From the NCBI RefSeq assembly GCF_028288205.1, contig NZ_JAQBOD010000042.1:61931-125930 (forward strand): 64,000 nt of DNA, given 5' to 3'. Positions 44,821-53,985 of this stretch are shown piece by piece. Position 1 is the stretch's first letter. Each line of letters opens with the position of its first letter. The notes under the pieces are model-generated. The model searched no databases, was not told where the DNA came from, and was given only the letters and a program-made list of their open reading frames with translations. The position numbers were made by a program, and so were the translations under genes. Source of the stretch: Mucilaginibacter sp. (GTDB lineage: Bacteria; Bacteroidota; Bacteroidia; Sphingobacteriales; Sphingobacteriaceae).

Positions 44821-45321
44821 TCAATTTGCTGACTCTTGTTTTTTTATTTTATCTAAGACATCCATAACGCCATCTACTACTCTTAGCACAAAAAATTGTT
44901 CGGCATCTTCAACATTAACAATCCATGCACTTTTTTCTCTAAAGTCTATTTTAAGAGTGGAGGTAATTGCAAAATCGAAATATTTACTTTTTACAATAGT
45001 TCTTATATCGGCAGGCATCTGCTTTTCGTTCCCAAAAGCCATATGATACACTAATTTGCCGTTCTTTGTAAACAACGCTTTGTTTACCTGGTTATTCAGA
45101 ATAAAATCTACCAAATAATTTTTATCAGCCTGAAACCATATAGGTGCTTCAGCGCCTTTAAATAAACTGGCGAATGACTCTGAGACCTTTTTTGATACCT
45201 CAATTTTAGTTGCTCCACCCGAAATAGTAACCTCTTTTAGTTGGACCTGAGCAGATGCACTGTTGACCCCAATTGCTAATATTAATCCACTTAACAAAAA
45301 GGGAATAATTAATTTTTCCAT
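44821..45321 (-). CDS. Secreted PepSY-like protein, hypothetical
   Basis: 166 aa, signal peptide (MEKLIIPFLLSGLILAIGVNSASA). The remainder (KNYLVDFILNNQVNKALFTKNGKLVYHMAFGNEKQMPADIRTIVKSKY region) resembles PepSY-like/beta-lactamase-inhibitor-like periplasmic proteins of Bacteroidota. Upstream TAAATCTG is one mismatch from a -7 box. Function unknown. Confidence 0.6.
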   Translation of the reverse strand: MEKLIIPFLLSGLILAIGVNSASAQVQLKEVTISGGATKIEVSKKVSESFASLFKGAEAPIWFQADKNYLVDFILNNQVNKALFTKNGKLVYHMAFGNEKQMPADIRTIVKSKYFDFAITSTLKIDFREKSAWIVNVEDAEQFFVLRVVDGVMDVLDKIKKQESAN

Positions 45322-45642
45322 GATGTCTTAATTTAAGTTTTTTAATAAACAGATTTAATATAAAGTGCAAAACTAAATCACTTTTGAGGGGTTAAATTAT
45401 AGTATGCATATATACAGGCAATCTGGATTTATACGACAAGATTATGTGGATAGAATACCCTATTAATAGGTAAACGCCGTTTATCCGTCGAAATAAGTTG
45501 TTGGTTTTACTTTTTGGGTTGTTTATCTAAATTAATGGCAGTCTGTAACTACCAACCAGTTAATGCGTCATATTGATAATTGTGTCTTTATTTACTTCCT
45601 TGTCTGAATATGCAATACGGAAATAGGATAAACTTATTAAAT
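45322..45642. other. Divergent promoter region
   Basis: 321 bp of AT-rich DNA between the PepSY-like gene and the LytTR regulator gene. I see no gene and no strong palindrome. Confidence 0.4.
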
Positions 45643-46377
45643 ATGCGGTGGAGATGCTTAATCATAGATGATGATCCAATTATTTTAAAGACAATTAAAA
45701 AGTGGTCCTCCATGGTGGAGCAGCTTGAAGTTGTGGCTGTATGCAACAGCGCTTTACAGTCAATGGAGATCATGAAAACAGAAAGGATAGATTTACTCTT
45801 TCTGGATATAGAGATGCCTGAATTATCAGGTATTAGTTTTCTAAGAACCTTACAAAATCCCCCCAAAGTAATTTTTATTACTGCTTATGCAGAATTTGCC
45901 GCCGAAGCTTTTGATTTAAATGCGGTGGATTTTTTACTAAAGCCAGTTAGTTTAGAGCGTTTTTTAAAAGCTGTTAATAAGGTGATTGGTACCGGCATTG
46001 CTCCTGTAGAAGGACTGAATATGCATGTGGAACGCGAATGGTTATATCTTAAAGCAAACAGAAAAACAGTTAAGATTTTTTTGGACGAAATTGTTTATGT
46101 AGAAAGTGCTAAAGATTACATTAAGATTTACACGCAGCTTGATACACCTTTAGTGGTTAAGTATTCTTTAACAGCATTTGCAGCAAAGTTACCGCATAAA
46201 TTATTTGCTCGGGTCCATCGGTCTTTTATTGTCGCAATTAACAGAATTACTGCCTTTACCAATTACGATGTTGAACTTGGTAAAATCGAAATACCATTAG
46301 GAAGACACTATTTAGGGCAATGGAAAAGTTTGTCGAAGACAAATAAAGTTTTGGTGAAACACCCCATTTTGTTATAA
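45643..46377 (+). CDS. Orphan LytTR response regulator
   Basis: 244 aa from ATG 45643 (MRWRCLIIDDDPIILK); in-frame upstream starts would add non-conserved residues. Receiver with phospho-Asp in LLFLDIEMPELSGISFL and K in LLKPVSLERFLKAVNK, then LytTR domain (LKANRKTVKIFLDEIVYVES, LFARVHRSFIVAINRI). No sensor kinase adjacent. Last chromosomal gene before the tRNA scar. Confidence 0.9.
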   Translation: MRWRCLIIDDDPIILKTIKKWSSMVEQLEVVAVCNSALQSMEIMKTERIDLLFLDIEMPELSGISFLRTLQNPPKVIFITAYAEFAAEAFDLNAVDFLLKPVSLERFLKAVNKVIGTGIAPVEGLNMHVEREWLYLKANRKTVKIFLDEIVYVESAKDYIKIYTQLDTPLVVKYSLTAFAAKLPHKLFARVHRSFIVAINRITAFTNYDVELGKIEIPLGRHYLGQWKSLSKTNKVLVKHPILL

Positions 46378-46538
46378 AGCAGGGGAGTATCGAATATTTC
46401 TATCAACCTTTTGCAATGCAAGGGTGCCTAATTTCGAAAAAACCAATGGTACCCGAATTTGTACCCTATTAGGTTAATGAAAGTTGATTTTATTTGATTT
46501 GCTCTTTTTTTGAAAAACTGGTTAAAATGGGTTTAAAC

Positions 46539-46574
46539 GCAAAAAAGCCTCACTTTTCAGTAAGGCTTTTTTGC
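46539..46574 (-). terminator. Rho-independent terminator behind the tRNA fragment
   Basis: A 12-bp perfect stem (GCAAAAAAGCCT and its complement) whose minus-strand reading ends in TTTTTT. It follows the tRNA 3' fragment and was presumably the terminator of the intact tRNA gene. Confidence 0.8.
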
Positions 46575-46580
46575 TTCTTA

Positions 46581-46603
46581 GCGGAATGGACGGGACTCGA
46601 ACC
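46581..46603 (-). other. tRNA 3'-end fragment, putative attachment site (att)
   Basis: On the minus strand the segment reads as the T-arm half and acceptor end of a tRNA: GGTTCGAGTCCCGTC then CATTCCGC. TTCGAGT fits the T-loop and CCCGT the 3' half of the T-stem. Upstream (plus side, right) the 5' T-stem partner is missing (TTAGG where ACGGG is expected), and no cloverleaf exists. Thus only the 3' end is present, as after integration of an element into a tRNA gene. The tRNA may be tRNA-Asp; uncertain. Confidence 0.75.
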
Positions 46604-46822
46604 TAACCCTATATCATTCACTATTTCAATATTTTATAAGTTTGCAATAGTGGTTACTCTCGAATTTCCCACAAGTAATTTGCAACAGTTTAATTCCTAA
46701 TGACTTACATAAAGATAAGTATTAATAGCGATTGATGCAATTATTTTTATCGAATGATTACTGTAATGTGGCTATAATTAGTTGATGCCAATAATAATTA
46801 GAAAATAAATAGACTTAATGAA

Positions 46823-47629
46823 TTATTGTTCAAATTTATCAAAAATATTTTCCGTATGATATATCAAAGCTTCTTCCATCGGCGGATAGTACAAGGGCTT
46901 TGCTATTGATTTTTGATCAATAATTTTAAGTAAGCTTTGTAAAAATTCGCTGCATTCACTAACTCTTGAGCTTATCTGCACCTTCCAATCGAGATCTAAA
47001 GTAAAATAACCTTTATCAAATAATTTATCATAAAATATAGATAAACAAAGCCCATTCCCTGGATTTAAACGATGTTCTATTTGATGCGCCCAAGGGATTA
47101 TATGGCTTGCAATCAAAAGCTCTCCTTCGGTTATTCCAGTCAGGCAGCATTCATAATTAAAATTTTCCATCACACGCTGCCTGAAAACAGACTGTTTTAA
47201 TCTGATATTAACTTCGCGTTTAGCATTCTCAATGGCGTAATCGTTTACTTCCGCGGCAGGCAAGGCAAGTTTACCTGTAGTTAGAGACAATGGCAAACCG
47301 TAAAAATCCAAAATATTACGCTCTACCCGAGCATTGCGAATATGCAAATTATGAGTGCGGATATCACCAACCCATCTAGTGCGGTTTTCTGATTTTGAGA
47401 GATTCTCATCGATCAGCAAGTCCTCTATATAAACGTAAGGAATGCTATAGTAATCTACTAAATTAGTTTCACTACCAATCAATATGATATTAAAGTCACT
47501 ACCAAATCTTGAGTAGTACTCGTTTATTTTCAGTTTGGAAAGCCCAAACCAATATTTTGAACCGACATCTGCCTTTAAGACATAATTTTTCAGTTCGAGC
47601 TTTTTTCGATTTTTATGCACCCAATTCAT
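46823..47629 (-). CDS. HNH endonuclease
   Basis: 268 aa. The N-terminal ~120 residues are unrecognised. The C-terminal HNH_2-type nuclease begins near 150: FNYECCLTGITEGELLIASHIIPWAHQ, RLNPGNGLCLS, YDKLFDKGYFTLD. The catalytic His lies in SHIIPWA, followed by Asn and the second His-site region. Same nuclease type, with CCxTG...ASH pattern, as the gene at 53986-55065. First gene inside the element; stands alone, so perhaps a restriction-type nuclease with a sequence- or modification-reading N-terminus. Confidence 0.8.
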   Translation of the reverse strand: MNWVHKNRKKLELKNYVLKADVGSKYWFGLSKLKINEYYSRFGSDFNIILIGSETNLVDYYSIPYVYIEDLLIDENLSKSENRTRWVGDIRTHNLHIRNARVERNILDFYGLPLSLTTGKLALPAAEVNDYAIENAKREVNIRLKQSVFRQRVMENFNYECCLTGITEGELLIASHIIPWAHQIEHRLNPGNGLCLSIFYDKLFDKGYFTLDLDWKVQISSRVSECSEFLQSLLKIIDQKSIAKPLYYPPMEEALIYHTENIFDKFEQ

Positions 47630-47805
47630 ATTATTACAGTCAACCTATTTATTAGTTAAGGTAAGGTCAAATAAACGGTATTTTCAGATTAAGCCATACA
47701 TAAATCTTATTGAATAACATGGTAAATCAAACTCTCATTGCCAAAGAATTAAATAATCGTTAAGTTTAAATATTATTATCACCGAAGCCTATACCGCTAT
47801 ACATA

Positions 47806-49539
47806 ATGATCGATATTATAGAATTAAACGAACGAGTATTCCAATTCCTTTATGACAAGAACTTAACATATACTTATCGTAAGAGTAATTATGCCAGTCG
47901 TTTAGATCAAGGGTATTGGTTTTATGGAAATGAGGCCTATATGGCGATTTCATTTTGGTCTGGTATGGACTGGAAAAACCGCACACCAAACATCATATAT
48001 GTTGTTACACAGAATGGAAATATCTATTTGGAGATTAGTGTCTCCGATTCAGATCGAAAGCGAGAATTTGTAACAAACTATCTTGCTGAACCCTTAGAAC
48101 TCGGTACGGACAGTAGAAAATTTAGAAAATACTACGCAGATAATTGTGATATCCCAGACGCAATAGGCAATCTTGACAGGTTTTTAAATGGTGACAAACA
48201 AACCATTGATAATATTATAAGTGCAGAGTCGGTAAATTTCTTTCTTCCCAAAGAAGATTCGTTCAGTCCTTTAGATAAAAAAGATTTTAAACAAAGGCAA
48301 CAGAATATTTTAAAATATAAGCAAACCTTTGAAGAGATACAAAGAATTGATGCCAAAGCACCATTTGAAAAACCTATCAAACTTCATTCTTTTAAAGTTT
48401 GGGACTCAGGTCCTATACCCTACGCGGAATTGGTAGATATACCACCAGACAATAAATGGATATTCATTACAGGAGAGAATGGATCAGGTAAAACGAGCTT
48501 TTTAAGATCGATCAGCACCGCTTTAGGTTACCGAACACTTGAAAAAAATGAACTCAGCAAAAACCCTAATTTTCGGTTCGAGGCGGAGTTGTTTTCCGAA
48601 TATAACGACCATAGCCAAACCTTCGACAGGCAATTAAACGAAGGGACGAAAAACCGTCGCCCCAAAGTTGCTGGATTATGTATGTACGGCCCTTTCAGGT
48701 TATTGAACAGTAGAAAACTGTCTGAAGCAAAATTTAAATCCCTGTACACAAAAAACGGCTCATTCAGCTCGCTTTTTACCGACAATGCTCCATTGTTAGA
48801 CATTGATAAACAATTAGATATTTGGAAAAAAGACCGTAAATCACTACCCCAATTAGAAAAAAGACAGTATCATATCAAAAATATCTTAACCTCGATAGTA
48901 CCCAATTTATACAATGTAAATCTATATCTATCTGAAATCGGGAAACCCGTTGAATACCAAACGCGTAAGGATGATAACTCAAGCCAGCATACTACGCCAT
49001 GGGAAAATTTATCCTCCGGCACAAGAAGTGTTTTTTCCCTAATTGTAGATATCTTGTTGAGGCTTTATGACCAGCAACCCAAAATTACAGACCCATCGGA
49101 ATTGAAAGGTGTCGTTTTGATTGATGAGATAGATCTTCATTTACATCCTTTGGCACAAAAGGAACTGGTTGTAAATCTTTCCAATGTTTTCAGGGAAGTC
49201 CAATTTATAGTTACCACACACAGTCCTATTCCTTTATTAGGTGCACCACGTAACAGCATGATATATGTAATGCGCAATAATGATGGCGATGTATCCATAG
49301 AACGCATGGATGATAAAGTTATGTTCAGCAAAATACTTCCCAACGCTATTTTTACCTCTCCGATATTTGGCTTCCGAGACTTATTACCTAACTCGAAAGA
49401 CAAAAATGAAATACCTTATTTGGACGATGACTTTGATCAAGTTAAGCGCCGGGAATACCTAAATAGGGATATTAGCCAGTATCTCACCAACGAAAAACAA
49501 AAAGAGTTATTGGCGCTATTTAACACCGGCAAAGAATGA
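47806..49539 (+). CDS. ptuA: Septu-like PtuA ATPase with extra N-terminal domain
   Basis: 577 aa. Walker A GENGSGKTS at 223-231, signature-like LSSGTRSV, Walker B VVLIDEIDLHLHP and TTHSPIPLLGAP near the C-terminus make it an SMC/OLD-like AAA ATPase. Gene order and 4-bp overlap (ATGA) with an HNH protein of the PtuB type point to the Septu anti-phage system, where PtuA oligomers scaffold the PtuB nuclease. In typical PtuA the ATPase starts near the N-terminus; here about 200 residues precede it, and I do not recognise them. Confidence 0.75.
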   Translation: MIDIIELNERVFQFLYDKNLTYTYRKSNYASRLDQGYWFYGNEAYMAISFWSGMDWKNRTPNIIYVVTQNGNIYLEISVSDSDRKREFVTNYLAEPLELGTDSRKFRKYYADNCDIPDAIGNLDRFLNGDKQTIDNIISAESVNFFLPKEDSFSPLDKKDFKQRQQNILKYKQTFEEIQRIDAKAPFEKPIKLHSFKVWDSGPIPYAELVDIPPDNKWIFITGENGSGKTSFLRSISTALGYRTLEKNELSKNPNFRFEAELFSEYNDHSQTFDRQLNEGTKNRRPKVAGLCMYGPFRLLNSRKLSEAKFKSLYTKNGSFSSLFTDNAPLLDIDKQLDIWKKDRKSLPQLEKRQYHIKNILTSIVPNLYNVNLYLSEIGKPVEYQTRKDDNSSQHTTPWENLSSGTRSVFSLIVDILLRLYDQQPKITDPSELKGVVLIDEIDLHLHPLAQKELVVNLSNVFREVQFIVTTHSPIPLLGAPRNSMIYVMRNNDGDVSIERMDDKVMFSKILPNAIFTSPIFGFRDLLPNSKDKNEIPYLDDDFDQVKRREYLNRDISQYLTNEKQKELLALFNTGKE

Positions 49540-50477
49540 GAAACGTAGTACGCAGTTATGTTATCACAAATGCACCGGCAATTTTGCAACTTGTCGGTAC
49601 TATTACTGCATCAACAACCATTGCTAGGATGGGCAACGCAACCGGAATTAGCAGGGCAATATACAGTGACCCTTACTCGGCAGGCCCTGATGAGGGAAAT
49701 CAATCACGTGTTATTGACAAACTAAACGATTGGTACTTTGGAAAATGCGCCTATTGCGAACGTTTTTATAAACTAGACGTTGAGCATTTTAGGCCTAAAG
49801 GAGAAATAAGAGATGAGGATAATGGTTTATTAAGGGCAGTCGGATACTATTGGTTGGGGTATGAATGGTCCAATTTATTGCCTTCATGCATCTCTTGTAA
49901 CCGCGATGGAGGTAAAAATTCTAAATTCCCTTATGTTGCAGGAGGTAATTTAGTAACTGCGCCAGTTTTTGATGCTGTTGGCAACCTTGACCGAACCTTC
50001 TGCCTTGTTGAACATCATTTACTAGTGGGAGAATTGCCTGCATTACTTAATCCAGAAACCGATATTAATATCGTCAGCTACTTTGCTTTTGAAGTAGATA
50101 GTGATATGCAGGGAATAAAAATTAAAGGTATCGATGTGAATCGGCGTGGTGAAATTACAGCGAATGTTTGTAAATTAAACAGGCAAGAAATAAGGAGAGA
50201 TCGTTTACAAGGTGTGGTTATGGATTTTGTGAATAGTGTCCATAATTCTGTTGCTATATTAAAGATAACTAACGATGATAATAGTTTTGCAGCACAATTA
50301 AACCTGCATATTAGAAAGGTATATAACGACTGCAATGAACCGAAGTTAAGCCATACCTTGCTTAGAAAGTATATTGTGAGCTCTTTGGAAAATTTCGAGG
50401 ATATTGTTATTCCTTTTATCGTTCCGGAATTTCAACAAATATTACTTACCGCGTTTAAAAATTATACGGCTATTTAA
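49536..50477 (+). CDS. ptuB: Septu-like PtuB HNH nuclease
   Basis: 313 aa. Zinc-HNH: CAYCE (C71, C74), DVEHFRPKGE (H84), GYYWLGYEWSNLLPSCISCN (N113, C118, C121); this is the TIGR02646-like HNH family to which PtuB belongs. Translated by start-stop coupling from ptuA. The remaining C-terminal 180 residues are not recognised. Its end overlaps the convergent helicase gene by 8 bp. Effector nuclease of the system. Confidence 0.78.
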   Translation: MRNVVRSYVITNAPAILQLVGTITASTTIARMGNATGISRAIYSDPYSAGPDEGNQSRVIDKLNDWYFGKCAYCERFYKLDVEHFRPKGEIRDEDNGLLRAVGYYWLGYEWSNLLPSCISCNRDGGKNSKFPYVAGGNLVTAPVFDAVGNLDRTFCLVEHHLLVGELPALLNPETDINIVSYFAFEVDSDMQGIKIKGIDVNRRGEITANVCKLNRQEIRRDRLQGVVMDFVNSVHNSVAILKITNDDNSFAAQLNLHIRKVYNDCNEPKLSHTLLRKYIVSSLENFEDIVIPFIVPEFQQILLTAFKNYTAI

Positions 50478-53280
50478 CAGCTTTGGCGTTGTGCTTGAGG
50501 CCTGAATAGCAAATATGATATTGCAAACATTCCTTACAAATCTCTTTTTTATCAACTTGGGTAAAGGATTGATTTCTAATAACGGCAGCAGCTCCTTTGA
50601 TCTTTTCATTGGTTTCCTCCAGGTAATTTTGAGTGAGTGATTTCGGCGGTAATTGTGTATTATACTCTAAATCGTATATCTGAATATAGTCGGCTGTTTC
50701 TCCTGTCAATTCTTTATGTCCCAATGCATAAAGGTTTAACTGATCATAAGTTATCTTCTGATTTTGTACGTCCTGTTTAGATTTGAACTCAATGATCGTA
50801 GTTTCGTATTTATCTTCGTAAATTTTTTTTCTAATCAAATCGATCTTACCTGTTACTAAAATTCCTTCATCCAGGTTTAGTTGAATTTCCTGCTCAACAT
50901 ACTCGATATTTTTAAAGGAATCCTTGTTTTTGTTGTAGTATTCATCAACTCGTTTTTTCACCAAAACTTTCATTTCTTCAAGGATGGTGGACTTACCCAA
51001 ATAAGGAAAATGCGATTGGTTTTCAGCTATCTTTTCTACCTCATCTTTGGATAATTCTTCGCCCAATTTACTTCGCTTATGTATTTCCATTAATGTGTTA
51101 TGAAGAGATCTGCCAAACCCCATGCGTTGATCAAGCGGATAGGAGAAACCGTACATGGACACCAATTTGAACCGATACTGACACTCAAAGAAGTCCTTCA
51201 GTACGCTGAAATTTAAAGTAATCGAAACCGCATCTTCTTTTGGATTAGATTCAATCTTCACCATACTTTTAAAAGGCGGATGGTTTGTAACTATTGCGTC
51301 CGATTCGCCTAATTCCCCAACAAATATTGATGGCTTACGATAAAGTTGATTATTCTCATCCGGTGCTCTGGAAATAAATAAAAACTTTTGGGTCCGGGTA
51401 ATGGCAACATAAAATAAGCGCCTTTCATCTTCTTCACTGCCGATATAACGCTGCTGGTTTTTTATAAGTGTTGGATCCAGGAAATGCCACTCTGTTAAAC
51501 CGCCAATCTTTTTAGCGGGCATATAATTTTTGTTCAAGCCAGGTATAAACACTGCTGGAAATTCCAAACCTTTCGCTTGGTGAATGGTCATAATTTGAAC
51601 AGCATTCGGTGTTTTGAAAGGGTTATTCAACCATCCTTCAGGGTAATGGTCCGAAGCACTATATTCAATAAACTTTAAAAAACTGTGGAGATGGAAAGAA
51701 GGTACTGACCCATTGAAATAAATTTCTTCAAAATCATTGATCACCTGACTAAATTTCCCCAGATTGTACATGATCACTTCAGCGTTCTCTTTGCTTAAAA
51801 AGGACTCTTCCGTTATTTCGGCCAGCTCCAAAAATTTCCAATATATTTTTTGCAAGCTATAAGCCCATATTGGTTTACCATTTTTGTCAATCTGTTTTTG
51901 AGGTAATTTGGCATCAAGATGAGTAATGGCTAACTGTAGTTTAGCCTTGTCGAAGGTATTGCTACGAATCTGCATCCATATATTGATGAGTTCGTTAGCA
52001 TTTATATCCCCATGCAAATACTTAAAAATCCCTAACCCAGCTGTTACTTCGCTAACCGTGAATAACTGATTTACCCCGGCGGTTATATATGGTATCTCTA
52101 GTCTTTCTAATTCACGAACGATACCTGTCGTCTTGCTCCATGTACGCAGGAGTATCGCAAAATCAGAGTAGTCCAAACCGCGTTCAACCTCGTTTGCATT
52201 AGTGATATCTGATTTAAAAGGTAATCCTCTCAAGTCAGCAATCATTTGTGCAATTACCTCGTTTTCTTCTTTTGTAGTTATAAACTCGTTATATAACACA
52301 TCATTATTCTTGCTGAAAAGTTGTTTTTCAGCAGAAATCATTGATTTAGCTATACGCTCATTACGTGAAATAACGGTTTCAGCTAAGGATGTTACCCCCT
52401 TTGAGCTTCTGAAATTTTGATCTAAAATAACTTCCTGGGCTGGCGCGTAATCAGTTAAAAAATTCTTTATGAAACTATTGTTACTTCCACGCCATTGATA
52501 AATGTTTTGATCGTCATCACCGACGACGGTTATTATGGGTTTTGCCACTTCATACAATTGTCTGATCAGCTCACCCTGTATTGGATTGATATCCTGATAT
52601 TCATCTACGATCAGGTATTTGAGGTCTTTGTTTATTTTATTGAAAAGCTCTTTCTTTTCGTAAAGCTTATCAATTGCCTCGGTCATAATCATTGTAAAAT
52701 CGAAGTAACAATTATCTTTTAACAAACCTTCATATTTCTCTTTTGCCATTTGGATATGAGCAGGTATCGGGCCGTTTAGTTCCGATTCTCTAATCACATT
52801 CATCAATTGAATAAACCTTTTGGTATCGATAAACATTTGCATTGTAACCTTATCGTTTCCGATCTTGGTTATATCTTTCATCCCTATTTTGTTGTAATTT
52901 TTATCTACAAAAAGTCGAAGCTTAATGTCGTCTAAAACACTAAATTTTTGATATTGATACTCATTTTCCTGTAGCGCCTTTAGACACCACCCATGAATAG
53001 TACCGATATACATATCGGCGACAGCCTGTATATTTTTTAGCCCCTCGTCCTCTTTGATCATTTTCAGAACCTTATTCCTGAGTTCAGCTGCCGCTTTTTC
53101 TGTATAAGTAAACGCAATTATATTCTGAGGGGTTACCTGCAAATTATTGTCAGGATTTAGTAAGTGTGCAATCTTGCCAGCAACTGTACTCGTCTTTCCT
53201 GACCCGGCGCAGGCAATAATCCTAAGATTCTTGTCGTTTTCCTGTATTGCCTGCTCCTGGTCTTTAGTAAAGTTTAACAT
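50470..53280 (-). CDS. UvrD-type helicase with C-terminal Fe-S PD-(D/E)XK nuclease
   Basis: 936 aa. Superfamily 1A helicase motifs: CAGSGKTST (I), YLIVDEYQDINPIQG (II), GDDDQNIYQWRGSN (III), TIHQAKGLEFPAVFIPG (V) and YVAITRTQKFLFIS (VI). C-terminal nuclease: GKIDLI...IIEFKSKQ (D, ExK) and YDQLNLYALG. Cys in FFECQYRFKL plus CKECLQYHIC gives the AddB/Cas4 iron-sulfur pattern C...CxxCx5C. Resembles AddAB-like single-chain helicase-nucleases found in defence islands; longer than GajB and not paired with a GajA-like gene. Single gene with a palindrome upstream. Confidence 0.85.
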   Translation of the reverse strand: MLNFTKDQEQAIQENDKNLRIIACAGSGKTSTVAGKIAHLLNPDNNLQVTPQNIIAFTYTEKAAAELRNKVLKMIKEDEGLKNIQAVADMYIGTIHGWCLKALQENEYQYQKFSVLDDIKLRLFVDKNYNKIGMKDITKIGNDKVTMQMFIDTKRFIQLMNVIRESELNGPIPAHIQMAKEKYEGLLKDNCYFDFTMIMTEAIDKLYEKKELFNKINKDLKYLIVDEYQDINPIQGELIRQLYEVAKPIITVVGDDDQNIYQWRGSNNSFIKNFLTDYAPAQEVILDQNFRSSKGVTSLAETVISRNERIAKSMISAEKQLFSKNNDVLYNEFITTKEENEVIAQMIADLRGLPFKSDITNANEVERGLDYSDFAILLRTWSKTTGIVRELERLEIPYITAGVNQLFTVSEVTAGLGIFKYLHGDINANELINIWMQIRSNTFDKAKLQLAITHLDAKLPQKQIDKNGKPIWAYSLQKIYWKFLELAEITEESFLSKENAEVIMYNLGKFSQVINDFEEIYFNGSVPSFHLHSFLKFIEYSASDHYPEGWLNNPFKTPNAVQIMTIHQAKGLEFPAVFIPGLNKNYMPAKKIGGLTEWHFLDPTLIKNQQRYIGSEEDERRLFYVAITRTQKFLFISRAPDENNQLYRKPSIFVGELGESDAIVTNHPPFKSMVKIESNPKEDAVSITLNFSVLKDFFECQYRFKLVSMYGFSYPLDQRMGFGRSLHNTLMEIHKRSKLGEELSKDEVEKIAENQSHFPYLGKSTILEEMKVLVKKRVDEYYNKNKDSFKNIEYVEQEIQLNLDEGILVTGKIDLIRKKIYEDKYETTIIEFKSKQDVQNQKITYDQLNLYALGHKELTGETADYIQIYDLEYNTQLPPKSLTQNYLEETNEKIKGAAAVIRNQSFTQVDKKEICKECLQYHICYSGLKHNAKAVK

Positions 53281-53333
53281 AATTTATTTTGTTACGGCAA
53301 TCGATTCGATATTCATCAGTGATCTCTTTTACC

Positions 53334-53357
53334 CTAAATAACACTTGTGTTATTTAG
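53334..53357. promoter_or_regulatory. 24-bp palindrome upstream of the helicase gene
   Basis: CTAAATAACAC and GTGTTATTTAG flank TT, 54 bp upstream of the helicase ATG. The position suits an operator. Confidence 0.5.
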
Positions 53358-53605
53358 ATGAGACATTCTATTGCAACTGTATTTTATGAAAGGTAATCCC
53401 GTTCCTCAATTAGAGGCACATAAAGTATTTAGCTTTTCCCATAGTCATTCAAAAGAGTTAAGTTATTAACGAGATTTTTTTAGTCGGGAAGGGCTGAAAG
53501 AAATGCGTATAATTCCCGCCGCGCGAGTTCGTAAAATCGAAATTCATTAAGTTTATGTTGCTAATAAGGTTGCTAATCGTATACTAAAATACATATTTAA
53601 TTTAG

Positions 53606-53626
53606 GTAATGATTTAAAATCATTAC
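53606..53626 (+). terminator. Hairpin with short T-run in the helicase/HNH gap
   Basis: GTAATGATT/AATCATTAC (9-bp stem, TAA loop) followed after four bases by TTTTT. May be an operator or weak terminator. Confidence 0.3.
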
Positions 53627-53656
53627 AAGTATTTTTCTGATACTAAATACCATAGG

Positions 53657-53938
53657 ATGAATGATGTGCCAATTTTTTCAACATCAATGCAAGTCTTATC
53701 AATATTTGATGCCACCAAGGTCGCTCCGGAGGAATTTGTCAGTATGTATTCTTATATTCCGACTATTAAGCCTACCGGACAATTTACAGCTTGGGATCAG
53801 GTCACGGCATTTCATTCCCGCCGTTCAGAAACTTGCTTGCGAAAAAGCCAGTCGAGAAAATGGATTGAGTCAAAAGAAGTTATTAAAACACCTGAGGTTT
53901 TAAAATGCGGTGAAGCGGCTGAGGGACGAAATTGCTGA
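53657..53938 (+). pseudogene. Possible degraded gene remnant
   Basis: A 93-codon frame (MNDVPIFSTSMQVLSIF...) has protein-like composition only in its first half. Further on, protein-like stretches continue in other frames (FIPAVQKLACEKA in the second frame, RLRDEIAENAEL in the third), as if frameshifts had accumulated. No family recognised. It occupies part of the 705-bp gap 53281-53985, where I see no intact gene. Confidence 0.3.
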
Positions 53939-53985
53939 AAATGCTGAGTTGTGAAAATGCGTGAGGGCGAGTTTGAATTAAATAT

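Noticed and set aside
46494..46700. A 68-codon frame across the tRNA scar
   Set aside because: It covers the terminator and the tRNA fragment and has no recognisable protein features.
47806..50477. ATPase/HNH pair considered as part of a retron
   Set aside because: No reverse transcriptase gene or msr/msd-like sequence is near; a two-gene Septu arrangement explains it better.
50470..53280. Helicase considered as GajB of a Gabija system
   Set aside because: It is nearly twice the usual GajB length, carries its own nuclease, and no GajA-like OLD nuclease gene adjoins; the ATPase next door pairs with ptuB.
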